A DNA stretch of 64,000 bases. It comes from Pseudomonas jessenii. GTDB taxonomy: Bacteria; Pseudomonadota; Gammaproteobacteria; Pseudomonadales; Pseudomonadaceae. The stretch's first letter is position 1. Every line of letters begins with the position of its first letter. The notes under the pieces were generated by a model. That model was given only the letters and a program-made list of their open reading frames with translations, made no database searches and was not told the DNA's origin. A program made the translations under genes and the position numbers. The stretch lies in NCBI RefSeq assembly GCF_002236115.1, contig NZ_NIWT01000004.1, positions 1-64,000 of the forward strand. The letters run 5' to 3'. Shown one piece after another: positions 35,872 through 43,558 of this stretch.

Positions 35872-37245
35872 ATGTTTCACACTTCACGACTGACCAAGAC
35901 CACGCTGGCGCTGCTCCTGAGCCTGGCCGCCGGCAGCGCGCTGGCCGCGATCTCGCCCCAGCAGGCCGAGCAATTGAAGACCACGCTGACACCGCTGGGG
36001 GCCGAGCGTGCCGGCAATGCGGCCGGGACCATTCCGGCCTGGAACGGCGGCATCACTCAGGCACCGGCGGGCTACAAGCCGGGCCAGCATCACCTGGACC
36101 CGTATGCGGCGGACAAGCCCCTGTTCACCATCACCAAGGCCAACCTTGAACAGTACAAGGCCCACCTCAGCCCGGGTCAGATCGCACTGTTCAACAGCTA
36201 CCCCGACACCTTCCAGATGCCGGTCTATCCCTCTCGCCGCTCGGGCGCGGCGCCGCAGTGGCTGTATGACAACACCTTGAAAAACGCGACCTCGGCCAAG
36301 CTGCTCGATGGCGGCACCGGTTTTGACGATGCCTATGGCGGTGTGCCGTTCCCGGTGCCCAAGGATGGCATCGAGGTGCTGTGGAACCACATCACCCGTT
36401 ATCGCGGCATCTATGTGGTCCGTCGTGCCTCCGAAGCGCCGGTACAACGCAACGGCAGCTTCGCGCTCGTGACCTCGCAGCAGGAGGGGCTCTTCAACTA
36501 TTACCGCCCGAGCGGGCAGTTTGCCGACCTGAAAAACATCCTGTTCTACTACCTGGCGTTCGTGAAGAGCCCGGCCCGTCTGGCGGGCGGTGCGGCATTG
36601 GTTCACGAGACCCTGGACCAGCTCAAGGACCCGCGTCAGGCCTGGGTCTACGACGCGGGCCAGCGCCGTGTGCGCCGGGCGCCGAACCTCGCGTATGACA
36701 CCCCGATCGCCTCATCCGACGGCCTGCGCACGGCGGACGATACGGACCTGTTCAACGGCTCGCCAGACCGCTACGACTGGAAGCTCAAGGGCAAGCAAGA
36801 GGTCTACATTCCCTATAACAATTACAAAGTCGGCAGCCCTGAGGTGAAGTACGAGCAGTTGCTCACGCCGGGCCACCTCAACCCGCAATTCACCCGTTAT
36901 GAGCTGCATCGGGTCTGGGTGGTCGAAGGCACGCTCAAGCCGGGCGCGCGGCATATCTATTCCAAGCGCGTGCTGTTTCTTGACGAGGACAGTTGGGGCG
37001 CCGCATTGGTGGATCAATATGACGGGCGAGGGGAGTTGTGGCGGGTGTCGATGGCCTACCTGAAAAACTTCTACGACCTGCCCACCACCTGGAGTGCGCT
37101 GGACGTATTCCATGACTTGCAGGCGCGTCGTTACTACGTGCAGAACCTGGATAACGAAGAGCCGGGCACAGTGGACTTTGCCCAACCGGTGCCCGAAGAC
37201 GCGTACTTCATGCCGTCGGCATTGCGCCAGCGCGGGACGCGGTAA
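35872..37245 (+). CDS. DUF1329 family exported protein
   Basis: The 457-residue product has a signal peptide cleaved after about residue 25 (LLSLAAGSALA), then the conserved DUF1329 opening LTPLGAERAGNAAGTIPAWN. The family shows distant similarity to LolA/LolB-type lipid carriers and is almost always encoded next to DUF1302. The likely role is periplasmic passage of a hydrophobic ligand in partnership with the DUF1302 protein. CGGAG lies about 9 bases before the ATG at 35872. The upstream in-frame extension runs through a REPIN, so it is not coding. It is the last gene of the lipid-related set. Confidence 0.86.
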   Translation: MFHTSRLTKTTLALLLSLAAGSALAAISPQQAEQLKTTLTPLGAERAGNAAGTIPAWNGGITQAPAGYKPGQHHLDPYAADKPLFTITKANLEQYKAHLSPGQIALFNSYPDTFQMPVYPSRRSGAAPQWLYDNTLKNATSAKLLDGGTGFDDAYGGVPFPVPKDGIEVLWNHITRYRGIYVVRRASEAPVQRNGSFALVTSQQEGLFNYYRPSGQFADLKNILFYYLAFVKSPARLAGGAALVHETLDQLKDPRQAWVYDAGQRRVRRAPNLAYDTPIASSDGLRTADDTDLFNGSPDRYDWKLKGKQEVYIPYNNYKVGSPEVKYEQLLTPGHLNPQFTRYELHRVWVVEGTLKPGARHIYSKRVLFLDEDSWGAALVDQYDGRGELWRVSMAYLKNFYDLPTTWSALDVFHDLQARRYYVQNLDNEEPGTVDFAQPVPEDAYFMPSALRQRGTR

Positions 37246-37288
37246 GCCGCGCAGCACACCCTTTCAGATGCGGTCTGTGAGAACGCAA

Positions 37289-37379
37289 TCGCGAGCAAGC
37301 TCGCTCCCACAGGGTTTTGGGTCGTTCACAGAGTCTGTGTTCGACTCTCTACCTGTGGGAGCGGGCTTGCCCGCGAATG
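37289..37379. repeat. REP doublet (REPIN), mixed heads
   Basis: The left half CGCGAGCAAGCTCGCTCCCA is the GAGC subtype and the right half GTGGGAGCGGGCTTGCCCGC is the GGGC subtype. It separates the convergent DUF1329 and chemoreceptor genes. Confidence 0.9.
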
Positions 37380-37406
37380 GGCCTTTCAATTACCGACGGT
37401 GTACGG

Positions 37407-39326
37407 TCAGACGCGGAAGTGGCTCACCATCTGCTGCAATTGACCACCCAACCGCGCCAGTTCAATGCTGGACTTGGCGGTTTCATCGCTCGCCGCAGCG
37501 GTCTGCTCGGACACATCGCGCACGTTGATGATGCTGCGGCTGATCTCTTCCGCCACGGCACTTTGCTGTTCGGCAGCGGCGGCGATCTGCTGGTTCATCG
37601 ACTGGATGTTGGACACCGTGCGGGTGATGTTCTCCAGTGACTCGCCGGCCTTGCGGGTGAGGGCCACGCTGCTGTCGGTGAGGACGCGGCTGTTGTTCAT
37701 CACGGCGGACACTTGTTGCGTGCCGTTCTGCAGGCCGGCCACCAAGCCTTCGATTTCCTCGGTGGATTTCTGCGTGCGCTGGGCCAGGCCGCGGACCTCG
37801 TCGGCCACCACCGCAAAACCACGACCGGCTTCACCGGCACGGGCTGCTTCGATGGCGGCATTGAGTGCCAGCAGGTTGGTCTGTTCGGCGACGGCCTTGA
37901 TCACGTCCATGACGCTGCCGATCTTGTCGCTTTCCTGTTGCAGCACGCTCATGGCTTCGGTGGAACGCACCACTTCGCTGGCCAGGCGCTCGATCTGGGC
38001 GATGGCTTCGTTGACCACTTTGTCACCTTCACGGGCTTCGCCGTCCGCCGCTGCAGCAGCTTGCGAGGCTTCTTCGGCGTTGCGCGCGACTTCCTGCACG
38101 GTGGCGGTCATCTCGTGCATGGCGGTAGCGACCTGATCGGTCTCGACTTTCTGGCTGTTGACCCCGGCACTGGTCTGCTCGGTCACGGCCGACAGCTCTT
38201 CGGCGGCGCTGGCGATCTGGGTCACGCCGTCGCGGATGCCGCTGATCAAGTCGCGCAGGGTCACGCCCATGCGCGCGATGCCTTGCTGCAACACGCCGAG
38301 TTCATCACGGCGAGTGACCAGCACATTGTGGGACAGGTCACCGCTGGCGATGCGATCGACCACCGCCAGGGTGTCGCGCAATGGACGGGTGATCTGGCGA
38401 GTGATGATCACGGCGGCAATGACGCCCACCAGCAGTGCCAGCAACGTGCTGACCAGTTGCAGGGTACGGGCCTGGGCACTTTCGGCGTCACGGCGGTCGA
38501 GCTGGATCTGATACAGCTGATCGCTCTGGGACACAATGGCGGCGCCCTGGTCGGTCATTTCCTTGCGCGCTTGCACTGCGTCATTGCTGGCGGCCTTATA
38601 GGCCTGCAAGGCGCTGCGGTAGTTGCCCAGCGCGGTTTCCAGCTGACGCAAGGCGTCTTGTTGGGAATCGGCGAAATGCACGTTCAGCGGTTTCAGGCTG
38701 GCGATGGCGGCGTCCAGTTGACCGACGGCTTTTTGCTCGGTCTCGGCATTGGTACTGGCGGTGTAGCCGCGCACTTCGTAGCGGGCCAGCAGGAACGCTT
38801 CCTTGGCAGCCGTTATGGCCTGGAACTGTTCGAAACGCTGGTCGCTCAGCGGCATTTGCTGCACGCGGGTATTGATGTCATTGATCAGCGTGTTGGCGGT
38901 TTCGGCGTTGGCACTCATGGCGTCGCGGGCGCTGTTGCCGGTGCGATAGGCGCTGCGCATCTTGCCCAGGGACGTCCTGTAGGCGTCGATGACGGCGCCT
39001 TGCTCTCGTAGCAGCTTGAGGTTTTCCGGGCTCTTGAACTTCGCCAGTAGGGCTTGCTGCTGGGTCGAGAAGGCGTCGAGGGTGGTCTGCACGTTCTGCG
39101 CGGCGGTTTCCTCGCCGTTGGTCAGCATGTATTGCAGGCGAACCACGCGCAGCTTGGTCAGGCCGGCGTTGAGCTGGGTGATGTCGCTCATCCAGTTGCT
39201 GCGGTCGATCAACCCGCCCAGGCTGGTCCAGCCGGTCAGGGCCAGGACGCAGGTCAGTGCCAGGACCAGGCCAAACCCCAGGCCCAGTTTCAGGTTCACG
39301 CTGATGTTGCCGAACCAGCTATTCAT
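37407..39326 (-). CDS. Methyl-accepting chemotaxis protein
   Basis: The 639-residue receptor has a first membrane span at about residues 10-32, a periplasmic ligand-binding region of about 250 residues that is all helical, a second span ([20 protein letters not shown]), a HAMP domain, and the cytoplasmic signalling hairpin [20 protein letters not shown] followed by [18 protein letters not shown]. The long helical sensor suggests the HBM (helical bimodular) type that binds organic acids in pseudomonads; the ligand is not visible. GGAGGA precedes the ATG at 39326; the longer frame to 39470 is not supported. There is no clear link to the lipid cluster beyond position. Confidence 0.93.
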   Translation of the reverse strand: MNSWFGNISVNLKLGLGFGLVLALTCVLALTGWTSLGGLIDRSNWMSDITQLNAGLTKLRVVRLQYMLTNGEETAAQNVQTTLDAFSTQQQALLAKFKSPENLKLLREQGAVIDAYRTSLGKMRSAYRTGNSARDAMSANAETANTLINDINTRVQQMPLSDQRFEQFQAITAAKEAFLLARYEVRGYTASTNAETEQKAVGQLDAAIASLKPLNVHFADSQQDALRQLETALGNYRSALQAYKAASNDAVQARKEMTDQGAAIVSQSDQLYQIQLDRRDAESAQARTLQLVSTLLALLVGVIAAVIITRQITRPLRDTLAVVDRIASGDLSHNVLVTRRDELGVLQQGIARMGVTLRDLISGIRDGVTQIASAAEELSAVTEQTSAGVNSQKVETDQVATAMHEMTATVQEVARNAEEASQAAAAADGEAREGDKVVNEAIAQIERLASEVVRSTEAMSVLQQESDKIGSVMDVIKAVAEQTNLLALNAAIEAARAGEAGRGFAVVADEVRGLAQRTQKSTEEIEGLVAGLQNGTQQVSAVMNNSRVLTDSSVALTRKAGESLENITRTVSNIQSMNQQIAAAAEQQSAVAEEISRSIINVRDVSEQTAAASDETAKSSIELARLGGQLQQMVSHFRV

Positions 39327-39354
39327 CTCATTCCTCCAGGAACTTGGTACTTCT

Positions 39355-39381
39355 TTATCGTCGGTTGGCTGGAAGGTTGTT
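39355..39381 (-). promoter_or_regulatory. Possible FliA (sigma-28) promoter of the chemoreceptor gene
   Basis: On the minus strand GACGATAA matches seven of eight bases of the FliA -10 consensus GCCGATAA. Eleven bases upstream ACAACCTT is only a weak match to the -35. Chemoreceptor genes are often FliA-dependent, which makes the site worth noting. Confidence 0.3.
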
Positions 39382-39585
39382 TTTTTTGGAAGCCGCCAAG
39401 CGGTGTAAGCAGGATGTATCGGCAGCAATCCCGGGAGCTGAAAGGTTTTTTCCGCACGGTTCTGTAACAAGACTTTTACAGCGCCTTTAAGCTTTTTTTC
39501 ACATGGGTTTCACCAGCCACCGACGCGCGTTTCCTTAACCTGCCCGTATCTGATGAGGTATTGCGTGCCGGCGAGGCGGCTTGAT

Positions 39586-40257
39586 GTGGAATTAAGACTG
39601 AGTCTTTTTGGGGTAAAACGCTCGATCGATCTGAACCGCTTCGCCCGTTATCGCAACGCTGCGGTGGTGTTGGTCTCGGCGTTGCTGGTGATCCCGTTGG
39701 TGCTGTTCTTGCTGCGACCTGCCGCCGTTGCGGACTTGGCTCACGGCAATGTGACTGGTGCACAGGCGTTGATGACCGGGTGGGCCAAGGGCGACCTGAT
39801 CGTTCTGGTGCGCCACGTCGAGCGCTGCGATCACTCCACGGCGCCTTGCCTGGTTGGCAACGATGGCATTACCGAGCGCTCGCGCAGTGTCGCCATGGGT
39901 GTCGGTGCGCATTTCCAGAACCTGGGTCTGGACAAGGCCGATATCTACAACAGCCCGATCCTGCGTACGGCGCAGACCGCCAACTTCATGTTCAACAAGG
40001 TCGGCACGGGTGAAGACTGGCTGATCGGTTGCCGGGGCACCATGCTGCGCGACGCATTGGCGCACAAAGTGGCCGGACGTAACCTGATTCTGGTGACCCA
40101 CAGCGAATGCATGGACCAAATGGAAAAAGACCTCCATTTGCCGACTTCGACCCTGGGTTACGGGGCTTCTTTGTTTATCTCCGCCGAAACGTCGCAGACT
40201 CCGCGCATGCTTGGCTTTATCGAAGCATCGGATTGGCCGACGGTGACGACCCGTTGA
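39586..40257 (+). CDS. Histidine-phosphatase-fold membrane-anchored protein
   Basis: The product (223 residues from a GTG at 39586) has a single N-terminal membrane span (AAVVLVSALLVIPLVLFLL) and an outward phosphatase domain. LIVLVRHVERCDHST carries the RHxxR catalytic motif (Arg76, His77), and ILVTHSECM supplies the second histidine. It resembles Ais/PmrG-type envelope phosphatases that act on LPS-linked phosphate. The start is uncertain; an ATG at 39553 is also in frame, but VELRLSLFGVKRS looks like the natural N-terminus. The PAP2 gene follows after 31 bases, so the two may work on the same envelope lipid phosphate. Confidence 0.78.
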   Translation: MELRLSLFGVKRSIDLNRFARYRNAAVVLVSALLVIPLVLFLLRPAAVADLAHGNVTGAQALMTGWAKGDLIVLVRHVERCDHSTAPCLVGNDGITERSRSVAMGVGAHFQNLGLDKADIYNSPILRTAQTANFMFNKVGTGEDWLIGCRGTMLRDALAHKVAGRNLILVTHSECMDQMEKDLHLPTSTLGYGASLFISAETSQTPRMLGFIEASDWPTVTTR

Positions 40258-40288
40258 ATTTCACCATCCCTTTGAATCAGGACTGAGC

Positions 40289-41116
40289 ATGCAGACCGCT
40301 TCCCGCTTTTACTGGGTGAATTTTGGTATTCCGCTGGCCTGCGCGGTCGCGGTGTTCCTGATGCTCGACATGACCGGCATCGACATCGCCTTCAACAATT
40401 ACTTTTTTGATCCGGTGACGCAGACGTACCCGTTGGACCAGGTCCATCTGTTCGAAAAAATCACCCACAAATGGGCGCGGATCATTCCGAACTGGACCGG
40501 AGAAATGGCGATTATCGGTGCCTTGCTGTCGTTTCTCTGGCCGCGCCTGAAGGCTGAAAAGCACTCGAAAATCATCGCCTTCCTGGAAAAAATCAAAGTC
40601 GCACCGGTGCTGCGCTTTGCCAATCGCCATCGACGCGACTTTCTCTACGTGGTGTTCGCGTTCGCCATCAGCACCGGGGTCATTCACTACCTCAAGGGCC
40701 ACACCAGTGTGTATTGCCCGATCGAGACGACCCTGTACGGCGGCAAAATGGAGCACATCGAGTGGTATGAAAATTTCGACCTGTTGAAAGTCGCCGGTGA
40801 GGGGCGCTGCTGGCCGGGCGGACATGCATCGGGCGGTTTCACCATGCTGGCGTTGTACTTCGTGGCTCGCCGTTATCGCTGGCGCTATTCGAAAGCGATC
40901 ATGTACGGCTCGCTGACCCTCGGTTTCATCTATGGCACCACACGGGTATTGCAAGGGTGGCACTACATGTCCCACACCTTCTGGGCCGGGATCTTCGTAT
41001 GGCTGGCGTGTTTACTAACGGCGCTGGCATTCTACGGGCGAGCGAGGCTGGAACAGCCGGTGCTCTCCAAAGCGCAACAACCGGTGGCGGCGACTCAGAT
41101 CCAGGCAGCGAATTGA
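40289..41116 (+). CDS. PAP2-family membrane phosphatase
   Basis: The 275-residue inner-membrane protein has about six spans and the three PAP2 motifs: a KxxxxxxRP-like region (YLKGHTSVYCP), CWPGGHASGGF (the catalytic PSGH-type loop), and TRVLQGWHYMSHTFWAG (SR-x5-H-x3-D-like, with Thr and Trp/Ala changes). PAP2 enzymes remove phosphate from lipids such as undecaprenyl diphosphate, phosphatidic acid or lipid A. CAGGA precedes the ATG. It is in tandem with a histidine-phosphatase gene and is followed by a terminator. Confidence 0.87.
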   Translation: MQTASRFYWVNFGIPLACAVAVFLMLDMTGIDIAFNNYFFDPVTQTYPLDQVHLFEKITHKWARIIPNWTGEMAIIGALLSFLWPRLKAEKHSKIIAFLEKIKVAPVLRFANRHRRDFLYVVFAFAISTGVIHYLKGHTSVYCPIETTLYGGKMEHIEWYENFDLLKVAGEGRCWPGGHASGGFTMLALYFVARRYRWRYSKAIMYGSLTLGFIYGTTRVLQGWHYMSHTFWAGIFVWLACLLTALAFYGRARLEQPVLSKAQQPVAATQIQAAN

Positions 41117-41132
41117 GTTGGTGTTGAACCGC

Positions 41133-41167
41133 AAAACCCGCATCTCGAAAGGGGTGCGGGTTTTTTG
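41133..41167 (+). terminator. Intrinsic terminator after the PAP2 gene
   Basis: AAACCCGCA pairs with TGCGGGTTT around a short loop and is followed by six T. Confidence 0.92.
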
Positions 41168-41212
41168 TTGCTCGCGGAAACCTTCAGTGAGTCTCGAATT
41201 GCGAATTCGCAG

Positions 41213-41240
41213 ACAAAAAAAAGCCCGCGGGAGGGCGGGC
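41213..41240 (-). terminator. Orphan intrinsic terminator on the minus strand
   Basis: Read on the minus strand, GCCCGC, loop CCTCCC, GCGGGC is followed by eight T. No minus-strand gene ends here: the nearest upstream minus-strand gene is ssrA, which has its own terminator. It may end a small RNA that starts around 41300-41500. Confidence 0.65.
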
Positions 41241-41628
41241 AAACCGTAGTTTCTTGAATGAGCGAGTGCAATGTACAGGCAGTAACGCAACCGTGGGGTG
41301 AAGAAAAATTCATCTGGATCAAAGCCTTGTACCAGAGCTTGCGGCATAGCTACGGCAAATGATCCGCGGCAAAGTCTGCTTCCGACCGGTTTGTCTGTCA
41401 GGCATCGACTCGACGCCACTACCTGGAAACAAGGAGGTTCGGGCCGGTGCCCATATTGCAACCATGCACATAGCGGCATTGCGCGACTATCCATGTGACC
41501 CTATCGTCAGATTTCACCTGCCACAAAGTGCTTTTGTGAGTTGTGGGCGTACGATGTAACTCACGTTTTCGCTGAATGCATGGGGGAGCGACCGAAGCGA
41601 CCGAACGATGTTGAATTGGAGAAAAGTC
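41241..41628. other. Intergenic region without a clear gene
   Basis: About 390 bases lie between the orphan terminator and the small exported protein gene. Reading frames exist on both strands but have no ribosome binding site or protein-like composition. On the minus strand TGGTACAAGGCTTTG (about 41322-41336) loosely resembles a sigma-54 promoter, though the -12 GC is missing. Nothing firmer was seen. Confidence 0.4.
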
Positions 41629-41892
41629 ATGATTCGCAAGCACTACTTGAAAGCCCTGGCGACGCTGCTCATCGCCGCTGGCGTGCAGTGGGTGACGCTA
41701 CCCGTCTACGCGACCGAGCAGGGTGAACAGCGGCGTGAAGCTCGCGATACCAGGCAGGAAGGGCGATCCACTGCCCGGCAAACCAAGGATGAATGCAGAA
41801 AGGGCAATGACAAGAGCAACGTGGAATGTCGCCAGGACAAGCGCAGCACCAAGCAGGATACCCGTCGCACAGCTCGGGATATCAAGTACTGA
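41629..41892 (+). CDS. Small basic exported protein of unknown function
   Basis: The 87-residue product has a signal peptide (LKALATLLIAAGVQWVTLPV, cleavage near VYA) and a highly charged mature part, rich in Arg, Lys, Asp, Glu and Gln, with two cysteines (DECRKG and VECRQD, 12 residues apart). The repeated look of RREARDTRQEGRSTARQTKD and DKRSTKQDTRRTARD suggests an extended or helical charged chain. TTGGAG lies before the ATG at 41629. I do not recognise a family. Its position beside ssrA says nothing about its role. Confidence 0.72.
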   Translation: MIRKHYLKALATLLIAAGVQWVTLPVYATEQGEQRREARDTRQEGRSTARQTKDECRKGNDKSNVECRQDKRSTKQDTRRTARDIKY

Positions 41893-41950
41893 TCGTTGGT
41901 GTGGGTCCTGTTTCAGACGGTTGCAGGGCTAGCGATACAGCCAGAAACAA

Positions 41951-41975
41951 CAAAGCCCGCACTGGGCGGGCTTCG
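41951..41975 (-). terminator. ssrA intrinsic terminator
   Basis: On the minus strand AAGCCCGC, a five-base loop, and GCGGGCTT are followed by TGTTGTTT. It lies 14 bases beyond the tmRNA CCA end. Confidence 0.9.
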
Positions 41976-41988
41976 TTGGTGTCTCAAT

Positions 41989-42385
41989 TGGTGGAGCCGG
42001 GGGGATTTGAACCCCCGTCCGCCAGTACTCCGCTGTCGGTACTACATGCGTAGCCGTGTCTATTAAGTTAACCCTCAGCGACCCGACGGGCAGGGTGCTT
42101 TGGGCGAGTTGTGTAAGTTTTAGCCGCTTCGTCCACAACGTACTGCACGGCGATTCTGTTCTATATGACAATCACTTTGGGTTTACAGACATCCCCTGGT
42201 GATTGCTGGACCCGAAGGTACCAGAAGCTCAGGGCTAAGGCTGCTTACGCAGCGAGAGCGAATTCCTGGCCGTAGTTATCGTCATTGGCAACTATAAGTA
42301 GTTGCAACAGTGGATTTACGAGTTCTGTTACCAACTCGGCATGCACCTAAAGTTTCGCAACCGGCGTCGAATCCTAAACGGCCCC
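41989..42385 (-). ncRNA. ssrA: Transfer-messenger RNA (tmRNA, ssrA)
   Basis: The 397-base RNA rescues stalled ribosomes with SmpB and tags the nascent chain for proteolysis. The 5' end GGGGCCG pairs with CGGCTCC before the 3' CCA, and the T-arm GGGGGTTCAAATCCCCC lies just before it. The reading frame at 42245-42289 encodes ANDDNYGQEFALAA and a TAA stop, a typical tag ending in ALAA. The smpB gene is also in this window, about 10 kb away. The 3' portion is partly duplicated at 42945-43054. Confidence 0.98.
42245..42289 (-). other. tmRNA proteolysis-tag reading frame
   Basis: Fourteen codons beginning with the GCC resume codon encode ANDDNYGQEFALAA and end with TAA. The tag is four residues longer than the E. 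coli tag frame (ANDENYALAA), through insertion of a GQEF-type segment, and keeps the ALAA degron read by ClpXP. Confidence 0.97.
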
Positions 42386-42450
42386 GAGCCTGATGCTCTG
42401 TGAATCAAGTGAGCAGCAGGCATATACAGTGTACGTCATCACGCCCCGGA

Positions 42451-42471
42451 AGGCCAACCTGAAGGTTGGCC
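42451..42471 (-). terminator. Stem-loop after small exported protein gene A
   Basis: GGCCAACC and GGTTGGCC form a strong stem with a tiny loop, 9 bases after the stop of the 42480-42758 gene. The T-tract is short (TT then CC), so it may be a weak terminator. The same element follows the paralogous gene at 43063-43084. Confidence 0.6.
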
Positions 42472-42479
42472 ACCACAGA

Positions 42480-42758
42480 TCATGGGTTTGGTTGGGTGCT
42501 CTGTCTGTCAGCGAGCGCCAATGCCTGGGTGGCCTCGGTGACGCATTTTTTGTCGTCTCCGGAGGCTTGTGAGGCTTCGGCGCTGGACATCAGTCTTTTG
42601 ATCTCCATCGTAGTGTTTGCGGAGTTCGCCGGCAGCGCATTCACTTTGCCTTTGAGCTCTTGCAGCTTGCTCGTACAGAGGTTGTTGTCCGCAGCAAATA
42701 CAGGAGAGGCCAGCATGGCAGCAGCAATGAACAGGCCAGCGAGTGTGGTGCGTTTCAT
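42480..42758 (-). CDS. Small two-cysteine exported protein A
   Basis: The 92-residue product has a signal peptide cleaved after SPVFA (about residue 22) and a mature domain of about 70 residues, probably helical, with Cys28 and Cys72 likely forming a disulfide. AAGGAGAT precedes the ATG. It is a paralogue of the 90-residue protein encoded at 43094-43366: both share the MLAS signal core, a Leu-Cys near the mature start, and a 44-residue spacing between cysteines. I do not know the function. It lies just upstream of ssrA on the same strand. Confidence 0.8.
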   Translation of the reverse strand: MKRTTLAGLFIAAAMLASPVFAADNNLCTSKLQELKGKVNALPANSANTTMEIKRLMSSAEASQASGDDKKCVTEATQALALADRQSTQPNP

Positions 42759-42944
42759 GGGTATCTCCTTGAGCTGATGGTCTCGGTGCTGTCGTATGAG
42801 TAGACGGGCAAGCCGAGCCCGAAAAGTCCGCCCGATCTGATGGGGCCTACCTCAAAGACTACGATTCAACGCAAGAATTCGGTTTTTGCAGAAAACCTGT
42901 CGAGCTTTTCCAGCGATGGGGGGGCGGTTACACATTTCCAGACC

Positions 42945-43054
42945 CCAGATGCAACAAAACCCGCAACTGGCAGGTTTTGGTTTGCTTCGTATCGGGCACG
43001 GCCGGGCTTTGAGCTCCCGGCTGCCAGTACTCCGTTGTTGATGTACGCCAACGC
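42945..43054 (-). pseudogene. Decayed duplicate of the tmRNA 3' end and its terminator
   Basis: On the minus strand this stretch shows CGGAGTACTGGC, identical to ssrA, then a degenerate T-arm (GCCGGGAGCTCAAAGCCCGG against GGGGGTTCAAATCCCCC), a lost CCA region, and a degraded ssrA terminator (CCTGCCAGTTGCGGGTTTTG, then TTGCATCTGG against TTGTTTCTGG). The tag frame and 5' half are missing. It follows a paralogue of the small gene that precedes the real ssrA, so it is the other half of a tandem duplication. The rest of 42759-42944 shows nothing recognisable. Confidence 0.75.
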
Positions 43055-43062
43055 GGCCCGAA

Positions 43063-43084
43063 AGGCCAACCCGAAGGTTGGCCT
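43063..43084 (-). terminator. Stem-loop after small exported protein gene B
   Basis: On the minus strand AAGGCCAAC, a C(TTCG)G tetraloop, and GTTGGCCTTTC form a stable hairpin, probably a terminator. It matches the element at 42451-42471 in sequence and position. Confidence 0.7.
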
Positions 43085-43093
43085 TGAGCCGAG

Positions 43094-43366
43094 TTACTTG
43101 GCGCCTTTTTTCGAGTCGGTGACGGCCTTGATAATGTCGTTGGTCTCGGCGATGCAATCATCAATGCCTTCCTTGGTGCCTTTTGCCTGGTCGGCTTTGG
43201 CTTGCTCGACGGAGGCTTTTACCTGGTCAGTCATTTCCGGAGGAATCTGTGCCTTGCCGTTTTCGATGGTTTTCAGGTTGACCGCGCAAAGGTCTTCAGC
43301 GGCAAATGAAGTGGAAGCCAGCATGGAAGCAGTAACGAACAGACCTAACAGCACAGAACGATTCAT
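43094..43366 (-). CDS. Small two-cysteine exported protein B
   Basis: The 90-residue product has a signal peptide cleaved after STSFA and a helical, acidic mature part with Cys27 and Cys71. The spacing equals that of its paralogue at 42480-42758. The upstream bases also match (AAGGAGAAACACATG against AAGGAGATACCCATG, each preceded by a similar CATCAG-TTCAAGG or CTCAAGG stretch), which shows that the duplication includes the ribosome binding site. The longer in-frame start at 43396 has no such site. Function unknown. The 192 bases from 43367 to 43558 hold no gene that I can support. Confidence 0.8.
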   Translation of the reverse strand: MNRSVLLGLFVTASMLASTSFAAEDLCAVNLKTIENGKAQIPPEMTDQVKASVEQAKADQAKGTKEGIDDCIAETNDIIKAVTDSKKGAK

Positions 43367-43558
43367 GTGTTTCTCCTTGAACTGATGGCCAGGCATTGTT
43401 GGCCATCAAATCGGTCTACCGAGTGTTGGGAAAGTCCCGCATTGGCGGGACTTGATCAGTGGACTGCGGCGACACGTCAGGGTTCTGTTTTTCTGTGTTG
43501 ATGCCCACAAGAAACGACTAGACAGGCGCCTGAATGCGCCTTTCTTGAGGCCTCGTCA

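Noticed and set aside
41241-41340. Sigma-54 promoter for a Crc-type small RNA on the minus strand
   Set aside because: TGGTACAAGGCTTTG lacks the conserved GC at -12 and the downstream region lacks the A-rich Hfq/Crc motifs.
41015-41494. 159-codon minus-strand frame over the PAP2 3' end
   Set aside because: It spans two intrinsic terminators and has an unlikely composition.
42840-43385. 181-codon + strand frame over the decayed tmRNA and the small gene
   Set aside because: It is antisense to a gene with a signal peptide and a strong ribosome binding site, and crosses the pseudogene.
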